Below, in pieces: positions 25,143 through 33,419 of a stretch of 64,000 bases of DNA. The translations under genes and the position numbers were made by a program. Each line of letters opens with the position of its first letter. Within the stretch, counting starts at the first letter, position 1. The stretch is taken from positions 75,853 through 139,852 of the forward strand of contig DATGMD010000019.1 of NCBI GenBank assembly GCA_035293805.1, in the 5' to 3' direction. The notes below the pieces were generated by a model. The model was not told the origin of the DNA. It saw only the letters and a program-made list of their open reading frames with translations, and searched no databases. The stretch is from JAJPHF01 sp035293805. GTDB lineage: Bacteria > Chloroflexota > UBA6077 > JAJPHF01.

Positions 25143-26066
25143 ATGGTCAAGCGACTGGAGCTAGAGAGCACGGCGCCGTTCCAAGGGCTCCCTGAGCTGG
25201 TCGCCCGCGATGAGGGCCTGTTCGCCGCCGAGGGGCTGGAGGTCGAGTTCGTCCGCCGTGGCGAGAACGCGCCCAAGCAGGCGGATCGCAGCATCACCGA
25301 CCCGACGCTGCTGAACCCCTTCGGCAGCCACGGCAGCAGCCTGGAGACGGGCAAGGCGGCGATGTTCAACGCCTGCGAGTGGGGCAACTACCACCGCGTG
25401 GAAACGTCCGCCACGGGTGGCCGCCAGCTCGGGCGGCGCGCGATCATCGCCTACGGCGCCATTGTCGTGCCTCCCTGGTCGGAGATCTACACGCCCCAGC
25501 AGCTGGCGAACGTGCCGGTCGGCGTGTCCTACTATGCAGGGCCGCACTACCTGGCGCTCCTGATGCTGGAGGGCTTCCTGCCCCGCGACGCGATCGTCAC
25601 CTGTCTCGCCCCGAACGGCGCCGGCCTGCGCTTCCGGGCGCTCATGAACCGCGAGCTGGACGCCACGGTGCTCACCGAGCCGCACATCACCGTGGCCGAG
25701 CGCGCGGGTTGCCGCGTGATCCTCGAGGCCGGGTTTCACGGCACCGAGGTCGCCACGGCGGACGTGGACGCGGAGACGTACCGGGCGTTCAATCGCGCCA
25801 TCCGCGAAGCCGTGCGCCGCATCAACGCCGACAAGCGCAAGTACCTCCAGTACTTCCTCGACTACCACCGGGACGAGCCGGAAGTCGCCGCCCTCACCGT
25901 AGACGACCTGCGCCCCAGCCGCCTGGTGGTCACGGACCCGGCCCCCATCCCCGAGGAGGAGGCGCGGCGCACCGCCGAGTGGATGCGCAGCTGGGGCCTC
26001 CTCGGCGACATCAGCTATCAGGAGCTGTGCGACGTCGAGCGGCAGGCGGTCGCGCACCAGGCGTGA
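25143..26066 (+). CDS. NMT1/THI5-like binding protein without signal peptide
   Basis: 307 residues from ATG 25143 (GTG 25140 is possible; GGAGAAGGAG lies directly upstream). There is no signal peptide: the binding fold begins at once with FQGLPELVARDEGLFAAEGLEVEF. LETGKAAMFNACEWGNYHRV, FLPRDAIVTC and LMNRELDATVLTEPHITVAERAG follow. The lack of export suggests either a cytosolic ligand-binding or enzyme role, as in THI5-like enzymes or 4,5-dihydroxyphthalate decarboxylase relatives, or an unrecognised export route. It stands alone between a divergent Rieske gene and a hairpin. Confidence 0.82.
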   Translation: MVKRLELESTAPFQGLPELVARDEGLFAAEGLEVEFVRRGENAPKQADRSITDPTLLNPFGSHGSSLETGKAAMFNACEWGNYHRVETSATGGRQLGRRAIIAYGAIVVPPWSEIYTPQQLANVPVGVSYYAGPHYLALLMLEGFLPRDAIVTCLAPNGAGLRFRALMNRELDATVLTEPHITVAERAGCRVILEAGFHGTEVATADVDAETYRAFNRAIREAVRRINADKRKYLQYFLDYHRDEPEVAALTVDDLRPSRLVVTDPAPIPEEEARRTAEWMRSWGLLGDISYQELCDVERQAVAHQA

Positions 26067-26113
26067 GGCATCAGCCGGTCGGCCGCTCTCCCCGCGGCAG
26101 CTTTGGAGCCAGG

Positions 26114-26164
26114 TGCGGGCCAGCAAGCGGAGGGCTCAACGAGCCCTCCGCTTGCTGGCCCGCA
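26114..26164. terminator. Long perfect hairpin after binding-protein gene
   Basis: A 24-bp perfect stem (26114-26137 with 26141-26164) around loop AAC, 48 bp after the stop at 26066. No T-run follows, so a classical intrinsic terminator is uncertain; it may act as an RNA-end stabiliser. Confidence 0.55.
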
Positions 26165-26342
26165 TGGTCCCCACCAGGCGCTACCCTCCTCGCCGTCCGT
26201 TCACCAACTGGCATGATTCGTGCGTCCCGCCCCAGTAGCTGGTGCGCCGCCTGCTCCCCACACGGGATAGCGGAAGGAGCGGTGCCAGCGCCGGGCAAGG
26301 TCGAGCCGTAGCAGGCGACTCCTTGCGGGTGCTTGTCAGATT

Positions 26343-26366
26343 CCCTGTCGGGGCGCCCCGACAGGG
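26343..26366. repeat. 24-bp perfect palindrome CCCTGTCGGGGC...
   Basis: Self-complementary over its whole length (CCCTGTCGGGGC then its complement). It lies about 75 bp upstream of the Gln-rich protein start and could be an operator or a hairpin. Confidence 0.5.
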
Positions 26367-26440
26367 CGGCGCAGCGCGGACGCGACGGCTCGCGTCTCCA
26401 AGCGCGGGCGCGCGTGCCGCGCGTTCAGGAGGGTAACGAC

Positions 26441-26914
26441 GTGGCGATGAGCTTTCTCCAGAACTTGCTAGGCGGCCAACACCAGGAAGAGTACCAGGGG
26501 TTCGTGAACCGCTACCAGCAGGGCGCTCCCGACCAGGGCTATTCGAATACGGAGGTGGCCCAACGCTACCAGCAGGTCGCGCCCCAGCTTCCGGCGGATA
26601 TGTACCAGCAGTCCGCGGAGCAGGCGTTCGAGCGGATGACGCCCGAACAGCGCCAGCAGTTTGCCGAGTGGCTGCAGACCCACGCGCAGCAGCAGGGCGT
26701 CAACGTGCCGGCGTTCAACCAGGGCGGCACGAACTACGCTCAGAACCCGGGCGCGCTGGCGCAAATGACCACGCAAGTGCGCCAGCAGCAGCCCGATCTG
26801 CTCGACCAGCTGCTCGGGGGCCACAGCGGAACCGCGCTGGACAATCCGGTCGTCAAAGCGGCCGCGGCTGGCATCGTGGCCATGGCCGCACAGCGTTTTC
26901 TGAGCGGGCGCTAG
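26441..26914 (+). CDS. Small Gln/Ala-rich hypothetical protein
   Basis: 157 residues from GTG 26441, which has AGGAGGG seven bases upstream; ATG 26447 (MSFLQNLLGG) is the alternative. The first ~115 residues are unusually rich in Gln, Tyr and Asn (EYQGFVNRYQQGAP, VAQRYQQVAPQLPADMYQQ, RMTPEQRQQFAEWLQTHAQQ), with regular helix-forming stretches. The C-terminus (NPVVKAAAAGIVAMAAQRFL) is a short hydrophobic helix. I recall similar proteins of unknown function in several bacterial phyla but cannot name a family. It is monocistronic and convergent with the carboxyltransferase operon. Confidence 0.7.
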   Translation: MAMSFLQNLLGGQHQEEYQGFVNRYQQGAPDQGYSNTEVAQRYQQVAPQLPADMYQQSAEQAFERMTPEQRQQFAEWLQTHAQQQGVNVPAFNQGGTNYAQNPGALAQMTTQVRQQQPDLLDQLLGGHSGTALDNPVVKAAAAGIVAMAAQRFLSGR

Positions 26915-27053
26915 GCCCGCTCCGCCCGGGTCCCGGCTTCCCGCCGACGTTGCCTGGCCGGCGCGGGCGCGTGCGTCACCGCGCCGGCCAGGCTGCCCAC
27001 CGGGCCGGCGGTGCGTCCAGCCGTGGGCAGGCGCAGGTTGTCGCCCGCCAGGT

Positions 27054-28535
27054 CTAGCCCGCCGTTAGCCCGCCGCCGTGCCGGGCGAGGGTGAGGGTGA
27101 GGTCGCCTTTCTGGACGTGGACGTAGCGCCGGTCGGCGCGCTTGGTGAGCTGCTCGACGAGCGTGACCAGGGGCGAGGCGGCGTCGAGGTGGTCGTAGCG
27201 GCGCGGCGGACCGGCGGCGCGCAGCGCCACTAGCTCGGCGTCGCTGCACTCCATGCGCAGCAGCATCTCCTCGTCGCTCACGCCGGGGGCGGCGTAGCGC
27301 GCGCGTAGCTCCTCGTAGCTCGGCTCGCGCGGCGGGTCGGCCATGATCTCGCGGGCGCGCGGCCGCGCCAGGATCTTGTCGCGGATCTCCGGCCGCATCG
27401 CCTCGACGGCTTCGTCACCGCCCCAGTAGCCGAGGGCGTAGAGGATAGTCTGGTCGGTGACCTCTTTGTAGCGCTCGCCGGTGATGACGTTGATCGCCGC
27501 CTGGCTGCCCACGAACTGGCTGAGCGGCGTCACCATGATCGGCCAGCCCCACTCCTCCCGCACCCGCGCGCACTCCGCCAGCGTCTGCTCGACGCGGTCC
27601 TCCATGCCGACCAGCTTGAGCTGGTGGCGCAGGTTGCTGATCATGCCGCCCGGCACCTGGTGCTGGTATTGCGTGCCGTCGTACTCGACCGGCTGGCCTA
27701 GCGGCAGCCCCTCGCGCGTGGCGATCGCCGTCAGCGTCTCCGACGCCGCGCGCACCGCCTCCGCGTTGAACACGGGCTCGTAGCCCAGCGCCCGCGCGTT
27801 CGCGGCCACGTTGAAGACGTTAGGCAGCGCCGCACCGTTCGCCAGCGGCGGCACGCCGACGTTGATCGTGTGGATGCCGCACTGGATGGCTTCCAGCGCG
27901 TTCAGCGGGCCGAGGCCAGTGGTGCAGTGGGAGTGCAGCTCGACGGGGATGTCGCCCGCGGCGGCGAGCACGATGGGCGCCAGCGCGCGGGTGCGCTCGG
28001 GCGTGAGCAAGCCGCCGGGGTCCTTCAGGCAGATGCGGAATGGACGCAGCGCCGCGAGCTGCGCCGCGCGCTCCGCGTAGTAGGCGTCGGTGTGGCGCGG
28101 CGAGTCGGAGTAGATGATGTTCACGATGGGGTCGAGCCCCGCGGCGCGCGCCGCCTGCATCTTCCACTCCCAGGCCGATGCCTGGTTCCACTCGCTGGAG
28201 ATGCGCGCCTGGCGGATACCCGCCCGGCCCTCGCACTGCATCTTCAGCTTTTGCAGGATCGGCGGCGAGAAGTCGAACGCCGGGAACGGGCCAACGATCG
28301 TGCGCAGCGGCGTCTCGGTGATGCGCTCGCGCACGAGGCGCAGGCGCTCCCAGGGGTCTTCTTTTAGCTCGCGCACGACCTTCTTGGGCGGCGGATACAT
28401 CAGCTCGATCGACGTGAAGCCGGCGCGGTCGAGGTCGCGGGCGATCGCCAGGATCATGCCGGTGCGCATGTTCTGCGCCCACAGGCTCGAGTGGCCGTCG
28501 CGAATGGTCGTGTCGGCGAAGTAGATCTCGGTCAT
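27054..28535 (-). CDS. Carboxyltransferase subunit (pyruvate carboxylase / oxaloacetate decarboxylase alpha type)
   Basis: This 493-residue protein starts FADTTIRDGHSSLWAQNMRTG, the DxTxRDGxQS-like metal-binding entry of the HMGL/PC carboxyltransferase barrel. RICLKDPGGLLTPE carries the active-site Lys, and VELHSHCTTGLGPLNALEA carries the metal-binding His pair. QYQHQVPGGMISNL and the C-terminal PYC/OADA helical domain follow. It lacks the biotinyl domain usually fused at the C-terminus; biotin is instead supplied by the separate carrier encoded two genes upstream. It is the last gene of a tightly spaced operon (7 bp after accC). No membrane beta subunit of a sodium-pumping decarboxylase is nearby. 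The substrate, pyruvate/oxaloacetate or another 2-oxo or acyl compound, is open. Confidence 0.88.
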   Translation of the reverse strand: MTEIYFADTTIRDGHSSLWAQNMRTGMILAIARDLDRAGFTSIELMYPPPKKVVRELKEDPWERLRLVRERITETPLRTIVGPFPAFDFSPPILQKLKMQCEGRAGIRQARISSEWNQASAWEWKMQAARAAGLDPIVNIIYSDSPRHTDAYYAERAAQLAALRPFRICLKDPGGLLTPERTRALAPIVLAAAGDIPVELHSHCTTGLGPLNALEAIQCGIHTINVGVPPLANGAALPNVFNVAANARALGYEPVFNAEAVRAASETLTAIATREGLPLGQPVEYDGTQYQHQVPGGMISNLRHQLKLVGMEDRVEQTLAECARVREEWGWPIMVTPLSQFVGSQAAINVITGERYKEVTDQTILYALGYWGGDEAVEAMRPEIRDKILARPRAREIMADPPREPSYEELRARYAAPGVSDEEMLLRMECSDAELVALRAAGPPRRYDHLDAASPLVTLVEQLTKRADRRYVHVQKGDLTLTLARHGGGLTAG

Positions 28536-28542
28536 CGTGCCC

Positions 28543-29916
28543 TCAATGCCCCCCGGCTCGCGGCCCCCGCGCGGCCGCGAGCTTCTCCTCGACCCAGCGG
28601 GTATTCACCTGCCCAGCCACGAAGGCCGGGTCACCCACCAGCGCGTGCAGAAACGAGATGGTCGTGTCGATGCCGCCGACGTCGAAGGTGGCGAGCGCCA
28701 TGCGCAGCCGCGCCAGCGCCTGGGCGCGGTCGGCGCCGTGGACGATCAGCTTCGCGAGCAGCGAGTCGTAGTACCGCGGCACGGTGTAGCCCGCGTAGCA
28801 GTGCGTGTCCACGCGCACGCCGGGGCCCGACGGCGCGCTCCAGCGGGTGATGGTCCCGGGGCACGGGCGGAAGCCGTGCGGCGCCGACTCGGCGGTGATC
28901 CGGCATTCGATCGCGTGCCCCACCAGGCGCACGGCGTCCTGGGCGAACGGCAGCGGCTCGCCGCCGGCAATGCGGAGCTGGGCCTGCACGAGGTCGGCGC
29001 CGGTGATCAGCTCGGTCACTGGGTGCTCGACCTGGATGCGCGTGTTCATCTCCAGGAAGTAGTAGGCCTCCGTGTCCTGATCGTACAGGAACTCCACCGT
29101 GCCAGCGCTCTCGTAGCCGATCGCCGCGGCGAGCCGTACGGCCGCCGCGCGCATACCCTCCCGCGCCGCGTCGGCCACGAACGCCGCCGGCCCCTCCTCC
29201 ACGATCTTCTGGTAGCGACGCTGGAGCGAGCAGTCGCGCTCGCCCAGGTGGATCACCTGGCCGTGGCGGTCGCCCAGCACCTGCACCTCAACGTGGCGGG
29301 CGTGGGCGACGTAGCGCTCCAGGTAGAGCGCGTCGTCGCCGAACGCCGCCCGCGCCTCGGCGGCGGCGATCTCCAGCACGCCGCCGAGCGCCGCCGCGTC
29401 CTCCACGACCTTGATGCCGCGGCCGCCGCCGCCCGCCGCGGCCTTCACGATCACCGGGAAGCCGATCTCCTGGGCCACGGCGGCGGCCTCGGCCGCGGTG
29501 CGGACGCGCGCCGAGCCGGGGGCCGTCGGAATGCCGTGCTCGGCGGCCAGCGCGCGGGCCGCGAGCTTGTGGCCCATCTGGCGGATGCTGTCGGCGCGCG
29601 GGCCGACGAAGGTCAAGCCGTGCGCCGCGCAGGCGTTGGCCAGCTCGGGCGCCTCGGCGAGGAAGCCGTAGCCGGGATGGAGCGCGTCGCAGCCGGTGCC
29701 CTGCGCGGCGGCGATCAGCGCCTCGATGCGCAGGTAGCTCTCGCGCGGCGGCGGCGGGCCGATACATACGGCGCGGTTGGCCAGGCGCGCGGGCAGGCTG
29801 TCGCGGTCGGCCTCGGAAACCGCGACGACCGCCTCGACGCCCAGCGCGTGGCAGGCGCGGATGATGCGCACGGCGATCTCGCCGCGGTTGGCGACCAGCA
29901 CTCGGGACACCGCCAT
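28543..29916 (-). CDS. accC: Biotin carboxylase
   Basis: This 457-residue ATP-grasp enzyme carboxylates carrier-bound biotin with bicarbonate and ATP. The N-terminal domain is VLVANRGEIAVRIIRACHALG. ATP-grasp features include KAAAGGGGRGIKVV (glycine-rich loop), ARHVEVQVLGDRHG, ERDCSLQRRYQKIVEE, FLEMNTRIQVEHPVTE with the catalytic Glu/Asn/Arg, and GHAIECRITAE. Length and order match AccC and the biotin carboxylase half of pyruvate carboxylase. It sits between the carrier gene (12 bp) and the carboxyltransferase gene (7 bp). It may serve this carboxylase only or also acetyl-CoA carboxylase. Confidence 0.95.
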   Translation of the reverse strand: MAVSRVLVANRGEIAVRIIRACHALGVEAVVAVSEADRDSLPARLANRAVCIGPPPPRESYLRIEALIAAAQGTGCDALHPGYGFLAEAPELANACAAHGLTFVGPRADSIRQMGHKLAARALAAEHGIPTAPGSARVRTAAEAAAVAQEIGFPVIVKAAAGGGGRGIKVVEDAAALGGVLEIAAAEARAAFGDDALYLERYVAHARHVEVQVLGDRHGQVIHLGERDCSLQRRYQKIVEEGPAAFVADAAREGMRAAAVRLAAAIGYESAGTVEFLYDQDTEAYYFLEMNTRIQVEHPVTELITGADLVQAQLRIAGGEPLPFAQDAVRLVGHAIECRITAESAPHGFRPCPGTITRWSAPSGPGVRVDTHCYAGYTVPRYYDSLLAKLIVHGADRAQALARLRMALATFDVGGIDTTISFLHALVGDPAFVAGQVNTRWVEEKLAAARGPRAGGH

Positions 29917-29928
29917 GGGGCGCCTCGC

Positions 29929-30480
29929 CTACGCCGACTCGGGCCGCACGAGGAACAGTGGCTGGCCGTACTCCACGAACTGCGCGTTCTCGACCAGCCG
30001 CTCGGCGATCACGCCCCGTGTGCCGGCGAGCACGCTCGTAAAGACCTTCATCGCCTCCACCAGGCCCACCGTGACGTCCGCTTCCACGCGCGCACCCAGC
30101 TCCACGAAGGGCGGCGCGTCGGGAGCCGGGGCCACGTAGAAGGTGCCGACCATCGGCGCGGGCACGGGCACGAGCCCCTCGCTCGCGCTGCCAGCGCCCG
30201 AAGCAGAGGCTGTCGCGGACGCTGCGGCGGCCGGCGGGGCGCTGGGCGCCGGCGGTGTCGCTGTGGCGGCAGGCGGCGGCGCGGCGGGGGCCGCCGCGGC
30301 TGGCGCCGCGCTGGCGGGCGGTGGCGGCGCTGCCGGAGAGGGCGCGGCGGCCGTCGGCGGCAGCCCGGTCTTGCTGACCGTCAGGTGGAGGTCGCCGAGC
30401 GTGAGCTGGAAGTAGTCAAAGCTGGACTGGTCGACCAGCTCCAGAATGCGCAAGACGTCGTTCTCGCTCAGCTCCGCCAC
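29929..30480 (-). CDS. accB: Biotin carboxyl carrier protein
   Basis: 183 residues. The N-terminal 40 residues (VLRILELVDQSSFDYFQLTLGDLHLTV) match AccB, followed by an Ala/Pro linker of about 70 residues. The biotinyl domain has PMVGTFYVAPAPDAPPFVELG and VGLVEAMKVFTSV; the Lys in EAMK is the biotinylation site. It is the first gene of the operon with accC and the carboxyltransferase gene. A minus-strand TACAAT at 30570-30575 may be its -10 element. Confidence 0.93.
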   Translation of the reverse strand: MAELSENDVLRILELVDQSSFDYFQLTLGDLHLTVSKTGLPPTAAAPSPAAPPPPASAAPAAAAPAAPPPAATATPPAPSAPPAAAASATASASGAGSASEGLVPVPAPMVGTFYVAPAPDAPPFVELGARVEADVTVGLVEAMKVFTSVLAGTRGVIAERLVENAQFVEYGQPLFLVRPESA

Positions 30481-30567
30481 AGCGGCCTCCTCGGCGCGTC
30501 GTGTTCCTGAGATGGAATGGCTGCCCTGCGCGTCTTGACTAGAGCGGGGACGTGGCGACTGGTACTG

Positions 30568-30927
30568 TCATTGTAGCTGGCGGCTAAGGATAGAGGCTGG
30601 CGATGTAGCCGCGGTATCGGCCAGCACAGGGTAGCCCGCGGCGTCGGCCTGGAAGCTCATCGGCGGCGGCAGCAGCGCGGCCAGCGCGGCGCCCGCCTCG
30701 TCCGCCGCCGGTGTGGCGGCCCCGGCCGCCCCGGGTGGGCTAGCATCGCCCGCCACTGCCCGCGAGCCGCTGCCGCTCGGCGCCGCAGGGCCGCCGCAAG
30801 CCGCGAGCGCGAGGCCGAGCGCCAGCGCCCCCACGAGCCACACCCCGCGACCCGGGCCACGCGGCGCCCGACGGGGCTCGCTGGTCACGCGGTCCGGGCT
30901 GCGTTGTTGATGCTGGGAACGAGTCAT
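30568..30927 (-). CDS. Small lipoprotein
   Basis: 119 residues. A basic N-terminus is followed by the signal LVGALALGLALAACGG; the lipobox Cys follows LAA. The rest is Ala/Gly/Pro-rich with little fold information, ending SFQADAAGYPVLADTAATSP and a short helix. Its ATG overlaps the TGA of the upstream binding-protein gene by ATGA, so it is translationally coupled. No family is recognised. It could be an accessory lipoprotein of the binding protein. Confidence 0.65.
   Translation of the reverse strand: MTRSQHQQRSPDRVTSEPRRAPRGPGRGVWLVGALALGLALAACGGPAAPSGSGSRAVAGDASPPGAAGAATPAADEAGAALAALLPPPMSFQADAAGYPVLADTAATSPASILSRQLQ
30570..30575 (-). promoter_or_regulatory. Possible -10 (TACAAT) for the biotin operon
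   Basis: TACAAT on the minus strand about 90 bp before the accB start; no -35 is visible. It overlaps the stop of the small lipoprotein gene. Confidence 0.35.
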
Positions 30928-32006
30928 TGCGACCAGAGCCCGTTCCAGTTGACGGCCTGCAGCTCGGGGTAAGCCTTCTCAACGAAGTGGAAGTCGAAGA
31001 CCTGGTCCGGCTCGACGTCCGCCGGGAGCTTCTGCGCGGCCGCCGTCGCGCTGATGATCTGACGCATCTGCGCCTCGCTCAGCGTGCCGTCGGCAGTCCA
31101 GCCGGGCCGTACTAGCTCGTAGACCTCGTCGGCGTAGGCAGGATCCGGGCTGTCGAGCCAGCGCTGCACGAGCGGCAGCGCCTCGGTGGGACGCTCGGCG
31201 TACAGCAGGTGGCCCATCAGCACGGCCCGCGCGAAGCGCTGCACGAGATCGGGGCTGCTCTGGATGACGTCCAGGTTCGTCGTCATCGGCGCGCCCAGCG
31301 CCGTGAGCGGCCGGCGCGGCAGCAGCTTGAGCCCTTGCGCCTGGCCCATCGGCGCCTCTTGCGACGAGAGCAGGGCGCCGTCCACGGAGCCCGCGAGCAG
31401 CGCGCTCAGGCGGTTGTTGGGGGTGCCCAGCGCCACAAAGGTCACGTCCTGGTCCGGGTTCAGGCCCTGATCGCGCAGCATGTCGCGCGCCACGCCCTCG
31501 CTCAGCGCCGAGCCGAGCGTGGAGACGGCGATGCGCCCGCCTTTGAGATCCGCCCAGCTGTTGACGCGCGGCGCCGCCACCATCTGGTGGCCCAGGCTGC
31601 CGACGGAGACGTACACGATCCGATAGGGGAGGCCCTGGAGGATCGCATCCAGGGTGCTCGGCGAGCCGCTGAACTGCACGGTGCCCGACGAGAGCGCCTG
31701 CGTGCAGGCGACGCCCTGCACCAGCTCGATGCTCACGTCGAGCCCGGCCTCAGCGAAGTAGCCGGCTTGCTGCGCGATCCCTACCCCCGCGAAGTCCTGG
31801 CTCAGTCCCGGCACGCAGACGTCGACGTGCTGCGCGGGTGACGGCGGTGCGGTGGGCGCGGCGACGGGCGCCCCCGACGCGGCGGCCGGGGCCGCGGCCC
31901 CGGACTCGGCGGTCGCTGGCGTCGACGCGGCGCTCGCGCAGGCGCCACTCAGGACAAGCGCGACCGTCAGGGCGGCCAACGGCGGACCGGCGCGCGTGGC
32001 GATCAT
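30924..32006 (-). CDS. NMT1/THI5-like ABC solute-binding lipoprotein
   Basis: 360 residues from ATG 32006, with GGAGGGGG upstream; the longer open frame to 32144 would bury the signal. The signal LAALTVALVLSGAC gives Cys23, with an Ala-rich linker. The binding fold has VCVPGLSQDFAGVGIAQQAG, YFAEAGLDVSIELV, LSSGTVQFSGSPSTLDAIL, WADLKGGRIAVSTLGSAL, and LLAGSVDGALLSSQEA. It is one of the eight orphan binding proteins here, coupled only to the small lipoprotein at 30568. The ligand is unknown. Confidence 0.87.
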   Translation of the reverse strand: MIATRAGPPLAALTVALVLSGACASAASTPATAESGAAAPAAASGAPVAAPTAPPSPAQHVDVCVPGLSQDFAGVGIAQQAGYFAEAGLDVSIELVQGVACTQALSSGTVQFSGSPSTLDAILQGLPYRIVYVSVGSLGHQMVAAPRVNSWADLKGGRIAVSTLGSALSEGVARDMLRDQGLNPDQDVTFVALGTPNNRLSALLAGSVDGALLSSQEAPMGQAQGLKLLPRRPLTALGAPMTTNLDVIQSSPDLVQRFARAVLMGHLLYAERPTEALPLVQRWLDSPDPAYADEVYELVRPGWTADGTLSEAQMRQIISATAAAQKLPADVEPDQVFDFHFVEKAYPELQAVNWNGLWSQ

Positions 32007-32153
32007 CCTGCGTCCCCCTCCGGCGCGCTCGGGCTTGGACGACGTCGAGCAGTACGCCCCGGGGCCAGCCTTGCCCAGTCCCGCGCTCGGCTTGCCGTGC
32101 GTCGGCGTCGGCGCGATCATAGCACCGGCGGGTAGGGCGGGCAAGACGCGTTG

Positions 32154-32615
32154 CTACTCCACCCCGAACACCGCCTCGACCTCGACCGGGAAGCCGCGCG
32201 GCAGCTCGAAGACCCCCACCGCCGAGCGCGTGTGCGAGCCTTGCTCGCCCCACAGGGCCAGGAACAGGTCCGAGGCGCCGTCGATCACCGCGAACTGGCG
32301 CTCGAAGCCCGGCGCCGTGTTCACGTAGCCCGTCACCTTGACCACCTGGCGCACACGGTCGAGGTCGCCCAGCGCCTGCCGCACCGACGCCAGGATGTTC
32401 AGCGCGCACGACCGCGCCGCGGCGTAAGCCACCGCCTCGCTCACGTCGCCGCCGACCTTGCCCCGTAACGGCACCCGGTGCGCCTCGCTCGGCGGGTGCC
32501 CCGACGCGAACAGCAGGTTGCCTACTCGCACCGTGCCGCGCCGGTTCGGGCTCGGGTAGACGAACGGCGCCGGCAGCACGTATCCCATCTCCGCGATCTT
32601 CGCCTCGATCTGCAC
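32154..32615 (-). CDS. RidA/YjgF-family protein
   Basis: 153 residues from GTG 32615 after AGGAGGGGAGC. Motifs: RVGNLLFASGHPPSEAHRVP, VGGDVSEAVAYAAARSCALN, LDRVRQVVKVTGYVNTAPGF, RSAVGVFELPRGFPVEVEAV. This is the longer YjgF-like subgroup (about 150 residues) rather than canonical 130-residue RidA. Canonical RidA hydrolyses reactive enamines from PLP enzymes; subgroup members may have other activities. It is divergent from the methyltransferase at 32709. Confidence 0.85.
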   Translation of the reverse strand: MQIEAKIAEMGYVLPAPFVYPSPNRRGTVRVGNLLFASGHPPSEAHRVPLRGKVGGDVSEAVAYAAARSCALNILASVRQALGDLDRVRQVVKVTGYVNTAPGFERQFAVIDGASDLFLALWGEQGSHTRSAVGVFELPRGFPVEVEAVFGVE

Positions 32616-32640
32616 GCTCCCCTCCTTTCCGCTCCGCCGC

Positions 32641-32649
32641 AGGGTAGCA
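32641..32649 (-). promoter_or_regulatory. Extended -10 promoter (TGCTACCCT)
   Basis: On the minus strand TGC plus TACCCT about 26 bp before the RidA-like GTG start. It follows the TGCTAnnnT pattern. Confidence 0.45.
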
Positions 32650-32666
32650 CACTCGCCGCGCTGCTC

Positions 32667-32672
32667 TACAAT
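32667..32672 (+). promoter_or_regulatory. -10 box TACAAT
   Basis: TACAAT about 37 bp before the methyltransferase ATG at 32709. No -35 match at 17 bp. Confidence 0.4.
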
Positions 32673-32708
32673 ACGACCAGGCGCCGATCCCCGCGCCCGG
32701 AGCCGCCG

Positions 32709-33374
32709 ATGCCCGCTCACGCGCCCCGCACGCTCGACCACTTCCGCCCCGAGGCGTTCGACCGCGTCGACCCCCGGCCCGACTCGACGTTCTACGACGT
32801 GCCGCGCTACGTCGTACACATCGACGACGGCGCCATCGCGGCGGCGGGTGCGCTCGTCGCGCGGCTCGCGCCGCCGGGCGCGGCGGTGCTCGACCTGATG
32901 TCGTCGTATCGCTCCCACCTGCCGCCCGCCCTGCGGCCGAGCGCCGTCGTGGGCATCGGGCTGAACGCCGCCGAGATGGCCGCCAACCCGCAGCTCACGC
33001 GCTGGGCGGTCCACGACCTGAACGCCGAGCCCGCCCTGCCCGAGCCGGACGCCGCCTTCGACCTCGCGCTCTGCACCGTCTCGGTCCAGTACCTCACGGT
33101 GCCGCTGGAAGTCTTTGCCGAAGTCCGCCGCGTGCTGCGGCCCGGGGCGCCGTTCCTGGTCACCTTCTCCAATCGCTGCTTCCCCACCAAGGCCGTGCGC
33201 ATCTGGCACGAAGGGACCGACGCCGACCACCTGGCCCTCGTGCGTGCCTACTTCACGCTCAGCGGCGGCTGGACCGCCCCCGAGGCGGCCGCGCACACGC
33301 CGCCCGACGGCGACCCGCTGTACGGCATCTGGGCGCGGCGTGCGGACGCGCCGCCTGCCGCCACCGGCGAGTAG
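32709..33374 (+). CDS. SAM-dependent methyltransferase-like protein
   Basis: 221 residues from ATG 32709. Rossmann-type: AAVLDLMSSYRSHLP occupies the motif I position but lacks the usual GxGxG. VVGIGLNAAEMAANP is the acidic/ribose region, DAAFDLALCTVSVQYL motif II, and EVRRVLRPGAPFLVTFSNRC motif III. It resembles Methyltransf_11 proteins that have lost part of the glycine loop, so SAM binding is likely but not assured. The substrate is unknown. It lies 45 bp upstream of pepF on the same strand. Confidence 0.75.
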   Translation: MPAHAPRTLDHFRPEAFDRVDPRPDSTFYDVPRYVVHIDDGAIAAAGALVARLAPPGAAVLDLMSSYRSHLPPALRPSAVVGIGLNAAEMAANPQLTRWAVHDLNAEPALPEPDAAFDLALCTVSVQYLTVPLEVFAEVRRVLRPGAPFLVTFSNRCFPTKAVRIWHEGTDADHLALVRAYFTLSGGWTAPEAAAHTPPDGDPLYGIWARRADAPPAATGE

Positions 33375-33419
33375 AATCTGGTAAACGCCCGGACATGCGA
33401 GGGCCAGAGATACGAGGGA

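Larger units (their letters stand above)
26067..26440. other. Intergenic stretch with two hairpins
   Basis: 374 bp with no convincing gene. It holds the perfect 24-bp-stem hairpin at 26114-26164 and a 24-bp palindrome at 26343-26366. No promoter with both elements was seen. Confidence 0.6.
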
